Of a stretch of 64,000 bases of DNA, positions 18,407 to 25,684 are shown in pieces. Source of the stretch: Pseudomonas sp. PIC25 (GTDB taxonomy: Bacteria > Pseudomonadota > Gammaproteobacteria > Pseudomonadales > Pseudomonadaceae); the NCBI RefSeq assembly GCF_002286785.1, contig NZ_MUJY01000148.1, forward strand, positions 1 through 64,000, given 5' to 3'. A model generated the notes under the pieces. It did no database searches and had not been told where the DNA came from. It saw nothing but the letters and a program-made list of their open reading frames with translations. Both the position numbers and the translations under genes were made by a program. How positions within the stretch are numbered: the stretch's first letter is position 1; each line of letters begins with the position of its first letter.

Positions 18407-18496
18407 TATCCGCGCTTTTTTTCGCGCTGCGCCGGGCGCTGGATGTGACCCGGGCGAAGATTCCCTCGTCTAGCCGACACATTCCGCGAGGTGCGT

Positions 18497-18739
18497 ATGC
18501 ACGATCCGTTTGAAGAATCCCTGCGTGATCTGCTCAAATCGTCGCCGTCCGCCCATGACGATGACGCCTGCCTGGATCGCGTACTCAAGACCGCCAACCG
18601 CCAGGTCGGCGTCGGCGATCTGTTCAGCCTGATGAGCCACTGCCTCGAGGCATTGATGATTGCTCTGAACAACGGTTCGGCACATGTCGCGCCGGTATCC
18701 CGCCACTCTTCCAAATGCTCCGCTGACAAGGCCGATTGA
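18497..18739 (+). CDS. crfX: CrfX, small conserved Pseudomonas protein
   Basis: An 80-residue protein starting MHDPFEESLRDLLKSSPS, with DDDACLDRVLKTANRQVGVGDLFSLM and ALMIALNNGSAHVAPVSR. It agrees closely with CrfX of P. aeruginosa as I remember it, encoded between cmaX and cmpX; its molecular role is not known to me. The ATG at 18497 has GCGAGG 6 bases upstream. It ends 2 bases before cmpX. Confidence 0.85.
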   Translation: MHDPFEESLRDLLKSSPSAHDDDACLDRVLKTANRQVGVGDLFSLMSHCLEALMIALNNGSAHVAPVSRHSSKCSADKAD

Positions 18740-18741
18740 AC

Positions 18742-19566
18742 ATGGAACTCGATCTCTGGACCCAAAGCCTGGTGACTGCGATGACGGCACTCTGGACCAA
18801 GGTTGCCAACTTCATTCCCAACCTGTTCGTCGCGCTGATTCTGGTGCTACTGGGCTTCGTCGTGGCCAAGCTGCTGGATACGCTGCTGTCCAAGGTGCTG
18901 GCCAAGGTTGGCCTGGATCGGTTGATGGCCGGCACGGGGCTGACCAAGCTGCTTGGTCGGGCAGGCATCCAGGTGCCGGTTTCGACGCTGATCGGCAAGA
19001 TCGTCTACTGGTTCGTCCTCCTGATCTTCCTGGTTTCCGCCGCTGAATCGTTGGGGCTGCAGCGGGTTTCCGCTACCCTCGATGTGTTTGCCCTGTACCT
19101 GCCGAAGGTCTTCGGGGCTGCCCTGGTGCTGCTCGCCGGGGTGTTGCTGGCGCAACTGGCCAACGGCCTGGTGCGCAGCGCCGCCGAAGGTGTGGGACTG
19201 GACTATGCCAACGGGCTGGGTCGTATTGCCCAGGGGCTGGTGATTATCATCAGCCTCTCCGTGGCGATCGGTCAGTTGGAGGTCAAGACCGACCTGCTCA
19301 ACAACGTCATCGCCATCGTGCTGATTTCCATCGGCCTGGCCGTCGCGCTGGCGATGGGGTTAGGTAGCCGGGAAATTGCCGGGCAGATCATTGCCGGCAT
19401 TTATGTGCGTGAACTCTATGAAGTCGGCCAACAGGTCAAGGTGGGCGAGCTGGAAGGGCAGATCGAAGAGATCGGCACTGTCAAGACCATCCTGCTGACG
19501 GATGAGGGCGAACTGGTTTCCGTGGCCAATCGCAGCCTCCTCGAGCAACGGGTAAGCAGCCGCTGA
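18742..19566 (+). CDS. cmpX: CmpX, small-conductance mechanosensitive-channel-like membrane protein
   Basis: A 274-residue MscS-like membrane protein. It has several hydrophobic segments, including IPNLFVALILVLLGFVVAKLL near the N-terminus. A short soluble C-terminus, EVGQQVKVGELEGQIEEIGTVKTILLT, resembles the MscS beta domain. The first ATG after the crfX stop gives MELDLWTQSLVTAMTALWTK, as in P. aeruginosa CmpX, which has been linked to cell-envelope state and SigX activity. It directly precedes sigX. Confidence 0.9.
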   Translation: MELDLWTQSLVTAMTALWTKVANFIPNLFVALILVLLGFVVAKLLDTLLSKVLAKVGLDRLMAGTGLTKLLGRAGIQVPVSTLIGKIVYWFVLLIFLVSAAESLGLQRVSATLDVFALYLPKVFGAALVLLAGVLLAQLANGLVRSAAEGVGLDYANGLGRIAQGLVIIISLSVAIGQLEVKTDLLNNVIAIVLISIGLAVALAMGLGSREIAGQIIAGIYVRELYEVGQQVKVGELEGQIEEIGTVKTILLTDEGELVSVANRSLLEQRVSSR

Positions 19567-19655
19567 CGCGCTATTCCTGCTAATGTATGCCGCCATCTGA
19601 GCCCGGGGGATCACCGGGCATGGCGGCTATTGACCTGACTTCGGCCCGACTCGTT

Positions 19656-20246
19656 TTGAACAAAACCCACTCGCTCTCCACGCGTTACGACCCCCGCGAG
19701 CTCACCGATGAAGAGCTGGTGCAGCGTGCGCACGTCGAGCTGTTCCACATTACCCGGGCTTATGAGGAGCTGATGCGTCGTTATCAGCGCACCTTGTTCA
19801 ACGTATGTGCCCGTTATTTGGGGAACGAGCGCGACGCCGACGATGTCTGTCAGGAAGTGATGCTTAAAGTTCTTTATGGACTGAAGAACTTCGAAGGCAA
19901 GTCCAAGTTCAAGACGTGGCTATATAGCATCACTTATAACGAGTGCATCACACAGTACCGCAAAGAGCGGAGAAAACGCCGCTTGATGGATGCCTTGAGT
20001 CTCGATCCGCTGGAAGAGGCCTCCGATGAGAAGGCTCCGAAAGTAGAGGAGAGGGGCGGGCTGGATCGCTGGCTGGTGCATGTCAACCCGATCGATCGGG
20101 AAATTCTGGTGCTTCGTTTTGTTGCAGAACTCGAATTCCAGGAAATCGCTGACATCATGCATATGGGATTGAGCGCAACAAAAATGCGATACAAGCGAGC
20201 CTTGGATCGATTGCGCGAGAAATTTTCCGGGACAACCGAAACTTAG
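19656..20246 (+). CDS. sigX: ECF sigma factor SigX
   Basis: A 196-residue ECF sigma factor. Region 2 reads YEELMRRYQRTLFNVCARYLGNERDADDVCQEVMLKVLYGLKNF in overlapping segments; region 4 is IDREILVLRFVAELEFQEIADIMHMGLSATKMRYKRALDRLRE. The TTG at 19656 gives (M)NKTHSLSTRYDPREL and exactly the 196-residue length I recall for P. aeruginosa SigX. An ATG at 19620 in frame has a better ribosome site and would add 12 residues. SigX directs transcription of oprF, the next gene, and envelope and fatty-acid genes. Confidence 0.9.
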   Translation: MNKTHSLSTRYDPRELTDEELVQRAHVELFHITRAYEELMRRYQRTLFNVCARYLGNERDADDVCQEVMLKVLYGLKNFEGKSKFKTWLYSITYNECITQYRKERRKRRLMDALSLDPLEEASDEKAPKVEERGGLDRWLVHVNPIDREILVLRFVAELEFQEIADIMHMGLSATKMRYKRALDRLREKFSGTTET

Positions 20247-20299
20247 TTGGGATTTACCTCTCTTATGCTCGGGCGAGGTCTGGTAAAATCGCTGACCAA

Positions 20300-20321
20300 G
20301 TTGTCCCGATTGTTCGACAAC
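20300..20321 (+). promoter_or_regulatory. Hairpin in the oprF leader
   Basis: GTTGTC and GACAAC form a 6-base inverted repeat around 10 bases, ending 29 bases before the oprF start. The sigX-oprF gap of 104 bases carries the oprF promoter. I could not place the SigX -35/-10 elements with confidence. Confidence 0.3.
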
Positions 20322-20350
20322 TGAATTACCACCATGATGGGGATTTACGG

Positions 20351-21409
20351 ATGAAACTGAAAAACACCTTAGGCGTTGTCATTGGCTCTCTGGTTGCCGC
20401 ATCTTCGATGGGCGCGCTGGCCCAAGGCCAAGGCGCGGTCGAGGTGGAGGCTTTCGGCAAGCGCTATTTCACTGATAGCTCTCGCGATATCGAAAACGGC
20501 AATCTGTATGGCGGCTCCATCGGTTATTTCCTGACCGACGATGTCTCCCTGGCTCTGTCGTATGGCGAATACCACGACATGACCTCCAATGACTCCTTCC
20601 CGCCGGATGGCCACAAGGACATCAAGGGTAACCTGGCTTCTCTGGACGCCGTTTACCACTTCGGTCAGCCGGGCGTTGGCCTGCGTCCGTACGTGTCCGC
20701 TGGCTTCGCGCACCAGAATATCAGCAACATTCCGCCGCGCACCGGTCGTGACCACAGCACCTTCGCTAACGTTGGCACTGGCCTGAAGTACTACTTCACC
20801 GAGAACTTCTTCGCCAAGGCGAGCCTGGACGGTATGTACAACCTGGATGCCCAGGAAGCCGAGTGGATGGCTGGCGTAGGTGTCGGCATGAACTTCGGCG
20901 GCAGCTCCTCCAAGCCTGCAGCCGAGCCGGCTCCGGAGCCGGTGGCTGAAGTCTGCGCCGACAGCGACAACGACGGCGTTTGCGACAACGTCGACAAGTG
21001 CCCGGATACCCCGGCCAACGTCACCGTCGACGCCAATGGCTGCCCGGCCGTTGCCGAAGTGGTTCGCGTCGAGCTGGACGTGAAGTTCGACTTCGACAAG
21101 TCCGTGGTCAAGGAAGAAAGCTATGGTGACATCAAGAACCTGGCTGACTTCATGAAGCAGTACCCGCAGACCACCACTACCGTTGAAGGCCACACCGACT
21201 CCGTCGGCACCGACGCCTACAACCAGGGTCTGTCCGAGCGCCGTGCCAATGCCGTGCGTGACGTGCTGGTCAACCAGTACGGCGTGGAAGGCAGCCGCGT
21301 GAACGCTGTCGGCTACGGCGAGTCCCGCCCGGTTGCCGACAACGCTACCGATTCCGGCCGCGCCGTGAACCGTCGCGTGGAAGCGGAAGTGGAAGCCGAA
21401 GCCAAGTAA
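20351..21409 (+). CDS. oprF: Major outer membrane porin OprF
   Basis: A 352-residue OmpA-type porin. Residues 1-24 are a signal peptide ending GALA. An eight-stranded beta-barrel follows (YGGSIGYFLTDDVSLALSYG and alternating aromatic strands). A proline-rich hinge PAAEPAPEPVAE is followed by a thrombospondin type 3-like cysteine segment (CADSDNDGVCDNVDKCPD). The C-terminal OmpA domain binds peptidoglycan (VEGHTDSVGTDAYNQGLSERRA). OprF maintains cell shape and acts as a nonspecific porin. Strong terminator downstream. Confidence 0.97.
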   Translation: MKLKNTLGVVIGSLVAASSMGALAQGQGAVEVEAFGKRYFTDSSRDIENGNLYGGSIGYFLTDDVSLALSYGEYHDMTSNDSFPPDGHKDIKGNLASLDAVYHFGQPGVGLRPYVSAGFAHQNISNIPPRTGRDHSTFANVGTGLKYYFTENFFAKASLDGMYNLDAQEAEWMAGVGVGMNFGGSSSKPAAEPAPEPVAEVCADSDNDGVCDNVDKCPDTPANVTVDANGCPAVAEVVRVELDVKFDFDKSVVKEESYGDIKNLADFMKQYPQTTTTVEGHTDSVGTDAYNQGLSERRANAVRDVLVNQYGVEGSRVNAVGYGESRPVADNATDSGRAVNRRVEAEVEAEAK

Positions 21410-21426
21410 TTCGGCTCGCGCTTCGG

Positions 21427-21452
21427 AAAAACCCGGCCCAGGCCGGGTTTTT
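21427..21452 (+). terminator. Intrinsic terminator of oprF
   Basis: AAAAACCCGGCC-CA-GGCCGGGTTTTT, a perfect 12-base stem with T tract, 17 bases after the stop. Confidence 0.92.
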
Positions 21453-21562
21453 CTTTGCCTGGAAAAACCGGACGGCGCTCCAAAGCCGTTCGTGTAGAGG
21501 CAAATTTATTCGCCCAATTCATTGCGCTGGGCGAATGAATTCTCCCCTCCAGGTAGAACAAT

Positions 21563-21587
21563 AAAAAAGCCCGGCCATAGGCCGGGC
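21563..21587 (-). terminator. Intrinsic terminator of the nirB-nirD-nasC-cobA operon
   Basis: On the minus strand GCCCGGCC-TAT-GGCCGGGC is followed by six T, 28 bases after the cobA stop. Confidence 0.9.
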
Positions 21588-21615
21588 AACGAACAGCTCC
21601 GCAGGAGCGAAGCGG

Positions 21616-22356
21616 TCAGGCACTCTGCACCAGGGGGAGCGCTTGCTTGGTCGCGGCGACTTCGCCGATGACCAGAATGGCCGGACTCTTCAATCGGAAG
21701 GCCACAGCGCTTTCCTGCATGTCTTCCAAGGTGCTGCGGCACTCGCGCTGCTGGGGCAGGGAGGCGTTTTCGATCATCGCAACGGGCATGCGGGCCGGCA
21801 TACCGGCTTCGAGCAGGCATGCCCTGATCTCGTCGAGCTTGGCCACGCCCATGTAGATCACCAGGGTGGTGCCGCTCTGGGCCAAGGCTTTCCAGTTGAG
21901 GCTGCTGTTGTCCTGGGTGTGTGCGGTGACCAATGTCACGCCACGGCTGATGCCGCGCAGCGTCAAAGGGATACCGCAGGTGGTCGCGCCGGCCAGCCCG
22001 GCCGTGATTCCATTGACGACCTCGACCTGGATTCCCCGTTCGGCCAGCCACTCGGCTTCTTCGCCGCCACGACCGAAAATGCAGGGGTCACCGCCTTTCA
22101 GGCGAACCACGCACCTGCCCTGGCGGGCGTAGCGCAGCATCAGCCGATGAATGAAGGCTTGTGGGGTGGATCGGCAGCCGCCGCGCTTGCCGACTGGAAT
22201 GATCCGGGCCTCCGGGCTGGAATATTCCAGTACCGCTGGATTGACCAGGTCGTCGATGAGCACCACATCGGCCTCGCCGAGGGCCCGCACCGCCTTGAGG
22301 GTCAGGAGTTCCGGGTCGCCAGGACCCGCGCCGACCAGCCAGACTTTACCGCTCAT
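21616..22356 (-). CDS. cobA: Uroporphyrinogen-III C-methyltransferase
   Basis: A 246-residue SUMT that methylates uroporphyrinogen III at C2 and C7 to give precorrin-2, the precursor of sirohaem. VWLVGAGPGDPELLTLKA is the N-terminal signature, VRLKGGDPCIFGRGGEEAE the SAM/substrate loop, and GITAGLAGATTCGIPLT completes the site. Sirohaem is the cofactor of NirB, which explains its place at the end of the nitrite/nitrate reductase operon. A 141-bp palindromic element separates it from nasC. Confidence 0.93.
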   Translation of the reverse strand: MSGKVWLVGAGPGDPELLTLKAVRALGEADVVLIDDLVNPAVLEYSSPEARIIPVGKRGGCRSTPQAFIHRLMLRYARQGRCVVRLKGGDPCIFGRGGEEAEWLAERGIQVEVVNGITAGLAGATTCGIPLTLRGISRGVTLVTAHTQDNSSLNWKALAQSGTTLVIYMGVAKLDEIRACLLEAGMPARMPVAMIENASLPQQRECRSTLEDMQESAVAFRLKSPAILVIGEVAATKQALPLVQSA

Positions 22357-22419
22357 CTTTACCTCCTCTGTGCCGGACGATGTTGCTGCCGGCGTGCATT
22401 GGCGAATGGATTCGCCTTA

Positions 22420-22560
22420 GAGCCTGTTTACGATCTGCTGCGCGTCGGCCCTGCTGCGTTAAAAACCGACTCGGACTGCTCATTTACAAGCTCGTAAACT
22501 CCGCGTCCTCGCCGGTTTTTGCCTTGCATGGCTCTAGCTCGCAAGATCGTAAACAGGCTC
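22420..22560. mobile_element. MITE-like palindromic element, 141 bp
   Basis: The ends GAGCCTGTTTACGATCT and AGATCGTAAACAGGCTC are perfect 17-base inverted repeats, flanked on both sides by TTA (a possible 3-base target duplication). The interior is also palindromic (AAAAACCG against CGGTTTTT, TTTAC-N6-GTAAA), so a transcript would fold into one long hairpin. No ORF. End sequence and a TNA-type duplication resemble non-autonomous derivatives of IS5-family elements; that assignment is a guess. It lies inside the nas operon between nasC and cobA. Confidence 0.75.
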
Positions 22561-22566
22561 TTACGG

Positions 22567-25290
22567 TCATGCACTTGCCAACTGCGGCTGTTGGGCCAGC
22601 AATCGCTTGATTTCCGGGACGCAGGAGCCGCACTGGGTTCCGCAACCCAGCTCCTGTTTCAGCCCGCCGAGGTCCAGGCCACGGCTGATGCCGGTACAAA
22701 CCGAGTCTTCGCTGACGTTCATGCAGTTGCACAAGACTTTGCCGGCTTTTTTCGCGGCGGCTGTGCCGGGCGGCGTGCTGATCGGAGCCAGCAGCCAGCG
22801 GCGCAAGTCGGCATCGGCCTGGCCATCCAGCCAGAGGCTCTTGAGCCAGTCGCGGGCGGCGGTTTCGCCGGCGAGCCGCAGCGAGACTATTCGGCCATCC
22901 TCGATGCGTACGCGCTTGCCGACTGCGCGACGCGGGTCGTCATAGGCCAGTACAGGACCCTGATCGAGGCCGAGCAGATGGTCGATTCGGGCGAGCAGCT
23001 CGCCGGAGGGGGCTTCGCGGCAGGCAGCCCGGATCAACAGGGCAGGGCGTTCGCGTCCGGCAAGGCCGAGGCTGGCATAGGCGAAGCCCTCGAAGAGCGG
23101 GCGCAGCGCCTGGAAACGCACTTGTACATCGCCTTCCACCAGGGCGAACAACTGCCAGGGAAGCTCGACCTTTTCCACTTCGATGCCGGCATGCTTGAGC
23201 TCCGGCTGCTTGGACAGCGGGTCGAACGTCGGCAGGGTCAGCACGTTGCTGCCCAGCCCTTTGAGGAATCGGTCACCCCAGTGCATGGGCATGAAGGCCT
23301 GGCCCGGACGCACGTTCTCGTCCTTCTGGACCGGCAGTACCAGACTGCCGCGGCGGCTGCGGACGCGAACCAGTTGCCCGTCGCGCAGGTGCCGCCGGCG
23401 CAGTTCCTCGGGATGCAGGTTGAGCACCGCTTCCTCGACATGGCCGAACAGCCGGGCGGCCGTGCCGGTACGGCTCATGCCGTGCCATTGGTCACGCAGG
23501 CGGCCGGTGTTGAGGGTCAACGGGAAGCGAGCCTCGCGCGTTTCCTTCGGCGGTCGGTAGGCGTCGGCGACGAAACGGGCGCGGCCGTTCTCGGTCGGGA
23601 ACACGCCGTTACCGTAGAGGCGCGGCGTACCGCTGTGAGCGCCGGCCGGAAACGGCCATTGCTGGGGACCTTGGTCGTCCAGGATCGCGTAGCTGATACC
23701 GGAAAGGTCCAGGTCGCGCTGGGCGGTGAGCTGTTTATATTCCTCGAACAGCGCTTGCGGGCTATCGAAGGCAAAGAGGCTGGGCAGGCCGGGGCGGACA
23801 TACTGTTCCAGGCGGCGGGCGAAGTCACAGGTGATCGCCCAGTCCGGCCGCGCCTCTGCGGGCGCTGGCACGGCACGGCGCACATGGGAAATGCGCCGTT
23901 CGGAGTTGGTGACCGAGCCTTCCTTCTCGCCCCAACTGGCAGCGGGCAGCAGCAGGTCGGCGTAGCGGCAGGTTTCGGTGGTGAAGAAGGCTTCCTGCAC
24001 CACGACGAAGGGGCAGGTCGCCAGGGCTTCGTGAATCTTCTGCTGATCCGGCAGCGATTGCGCCGGGTTGGTGCAGGCGATCCACAGGGCTTTGATCTTG
24101 CCGGCCCGAACCGCTTCGAAGAGTTCGATGGCGGTCAGCCCCGGCGCGTCGGGCAGCGCATCGACGCCCCAGTAATCCGCCACTTCGGCGCGATGTTGGG
24201 GGTTGGCGGCGTCGCGATGTCCGGGTAGCAGGTTGGACAGGCTGCCGGTTTCGCGACCGCCCATGGCGTTCGGCTGGCCGGTGAGGGAGAACGGGCCGGC
24301 GCCGGGGCGGCCGATCTGGCCGGTGGCCAGGTGCAGGTTGATCAGGGCGCTGTTCTTCGCACTGCCGGCACTGGATTGGTTGAGCCCCATGCACCAGAGC
24401 GAGAGGAAACTCGGCGCGCTGCCGATCATCCGGGCGCAGGCTTGCAGATCGTCCAGGGAAATACCACAGAGTTCGGCAACCATCGCCGGGCTGTAATCGC
24501 GTACCAGGCTTTTCAGTTCGTCGAAGCCCTGGGTGTGGGCGTCGATGAAGCGACGGTCGATCCAGCCTTCCCACATCAGGATGTGCAGAATGCCGTGGAA
24601 CAGGGCGACATCGGTTCCCGGCTGGATCGCTAGGTGCAAGTCGGCCAGATCGCAGGTGTCGGTGCGACGGGGGTCGACCACGATGATCTTCATGTCCGGC
24701 CGCCTGGCCTTGGCTTCTTCGAGGCGGCGGAACAGCACCGGGTGAGCGTAGGCCATGTTGCTGCCGGCGATCAGCATGCAGTCGCTTTGCTCGATGTCCT
24801 CGTAGCTGCAGGGCGGGGCGTCGGCACCCAGGCTGCGTTTGTAGCCGACCACGGCGGAAGACATGCACAGGCGCGAATTGCTGTCGATGTTGTTGGTCCC
24901 GACCAGGGCCCGGGCCAGTTTGTTGAAGGCGTAGTAATCCTCGGTCAGCAATTGCCCGGAGATGTAGAACGCAACACTGTCCGGGCCGTGTTCGCGGATA
25001 GTTTCGGCAAACGCGTGGGCGGCATGGCCCAGGGCACTGTCCCAGTCGGTGCGTGAGCGGGCCAGGCCTTTGCCTAGGCGCAGCTCAGGGTAAAGCCCGC
25101 GTGCCGCCAGATCACCGGTGAGGTGCAGGGTGGAGCCTTTGCTGCACAGTTTGCCGAAGTTGGCAGGGTGGGCCGGGTCTCCAGCCACGCCCAGCACACG
25201 GGTATCGTCATGTTCGATCAGTACGCCGCAGCCGACCCCGCAATAACAGCAGGTGGAGGCGGTCACTTGGGTTTCGGCATTCAGAGGCAT
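22567..25290 (-). CDS. nasC: Assimilatory nitrate reductase, catalytic molybdenum subunit
   Basis: A 907-residue molybdopterin oxidoreductase reducing nitrate to nitrite in the cytoplasm. The N-terminal STCCYCGVGCGVLIEH with a later CSKG binds a [4Fe-4S] cluster. The body carries molybdopterin guanine dinucleotide segments such as SNMAYAHPVLFRRLEE and GQIGRPGAGPFSLTGQPNAMG. The C-terminal about 60 residues add a BFD-like [2Fe-2S] domain (CNCMNVS, CGTQCGSCVPEIK), found in some NasA/NasC types. The start at 25290 has GGGAG upstream. Third gene of the nirB operon. The name nasA is also used for this enzyme; nasC avoids confusion with the transporter. Confidence 0.93.
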   Translation of the reverse strand: MPLNAETQVTASTCCYCGVGCGVLIEHDDTRVLGVAGDPAHPANFGKLCSKGSTLHLTGDLAARGLYPELRLGKGLARSRTDWDSALGHAAHAFAETIREHGPDSVAFYISGQLLTEDYYAFNKLARALVGTNNIDSNSRLCMSSAVVGYKRSLGADAPPCSYEDIEQSDCMLIAGSNMAYAHPVLFRRLEEAKARRPDMKIIVVDPRRTDTCDLADLHLAIQPGTDVALFHGILHILMWEGWIDRRFIDAHTQGFDELKSLVRDYSPAMVAELCGISLDDLQACARMIGSAPSFLSLWCMGLNQSSAGSAKNSALINLHLATGQIGRPGAGPFSLTGQPNAMGGRETGSLSNLLPGHRDAANPQHRAEVADYWGVDALPDAPGLTAIELFEAVRAGKIKALWIACTNPAQSLPDQQKIHEALATCPFVVVQEAFFTTETCRYADLLLPAASWGEKEGSVTNSERRISHVRRAVPAPAEARPDWAITCDFARRLEQYVRPGLPSLFAFDSPQALFEEYKQLTAQRDLDLSGISYAILDDQGPQQWPFPAGAHSGTPRLYGNGVFPTENGRARFVADAYRPPKETREARFPLTLNTGRLRDQWHGMSRTGTAARLFGHVEEAVLNLHPEELRRRHLRDGQLVRVRSRRGSLVLPVQKDENVRPGQAFMPMHWGDRFLKGLGSNVLTLPTFDPLSKQPELKHAGIEVEKVELPWQLFALVEGDVQVRFQALRPLFEGFAYASLGLAGRERPALLIRAACREAPSGELLARIDHLLGLDQGPVLAYDDPRRAVGKRVRIEDGRIVSLRLAGETAARDWLKSLWLDGQADADLRRWLLAPISTPPGTAAAKKAGKVLCNCMNVSEDSVCTGISRGLDLGGLKQELGCGTQCGSCVPEIKRLLAQQPQLASA

Positions 25291-25357
25291 GGCAAGGCTC
25301 CCGCAATACGACGCTGAACGCGGCGTGGCCCAGGGTGGGCGGCTGCCGCTACGACAT

Positions 25358-25684
25358 TCAGGCACACAGGGAGGCTTCCTCGAGTGCGAGCAGGACGCGG
25401 CCGTTTTCCACTTTCACCGAGTACTTGTGGGTGCATCCGACGTCCGGCGCCAGGGCCTCGCCGGATTCCAGATCGATCTGCCAGTTGTGCAGCGGGCAGG
25501 CAACACGCTTGCCGTAAATCAGTCCCTGGGACAGCGGCCCCCCCTTGTGGGGGCAACGGTCGTCGAGGGCGAAGACTTCGTCGTTGGAGGTGCGGAAGAT
25601 GGCGATGTCGCCTTTCGGGCCCACGACGATGCGCGAGCCGAGTACGTTGATCTCGTCCAGGGCGCAGATGTCCAGCCAGTTCAT
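25358..25684 (-). CDS. nirD: Nitrite reductase small subunit
   Basis: A 108-residue Rieske-fold protein, the small subunit of NADH-dependent assimilatory nitrite reductase. It keeps the iron ligand motifs CPHKGGP (44-50) and CPLHNW (63-68), so it may bind a [2Fe-2S] cluster, unlike some NirD proteins that lack these residues. The ATG overlaps the nirB stop by four bases (ATGA). Confidence 0.93.
   Translation of the reverse strand: MNWLDICALDEINVLGSRIVVGPKGDIAIFRTSNDEVFALDDRCPHKGGPLSQGLIYGKRVACPLHNWQIDLESGEALAPDVGCTHKYSVKVENGRVLLALEEASLCA

Noticed and set aside
22519-24228. 569-codon open frame on the plus strand
   Set aside because: Antisense to nasC. Its composition is a shadow of the GC-rich third positions, it has no family features, and the minus-strand frame is a complete nitrate reductase.
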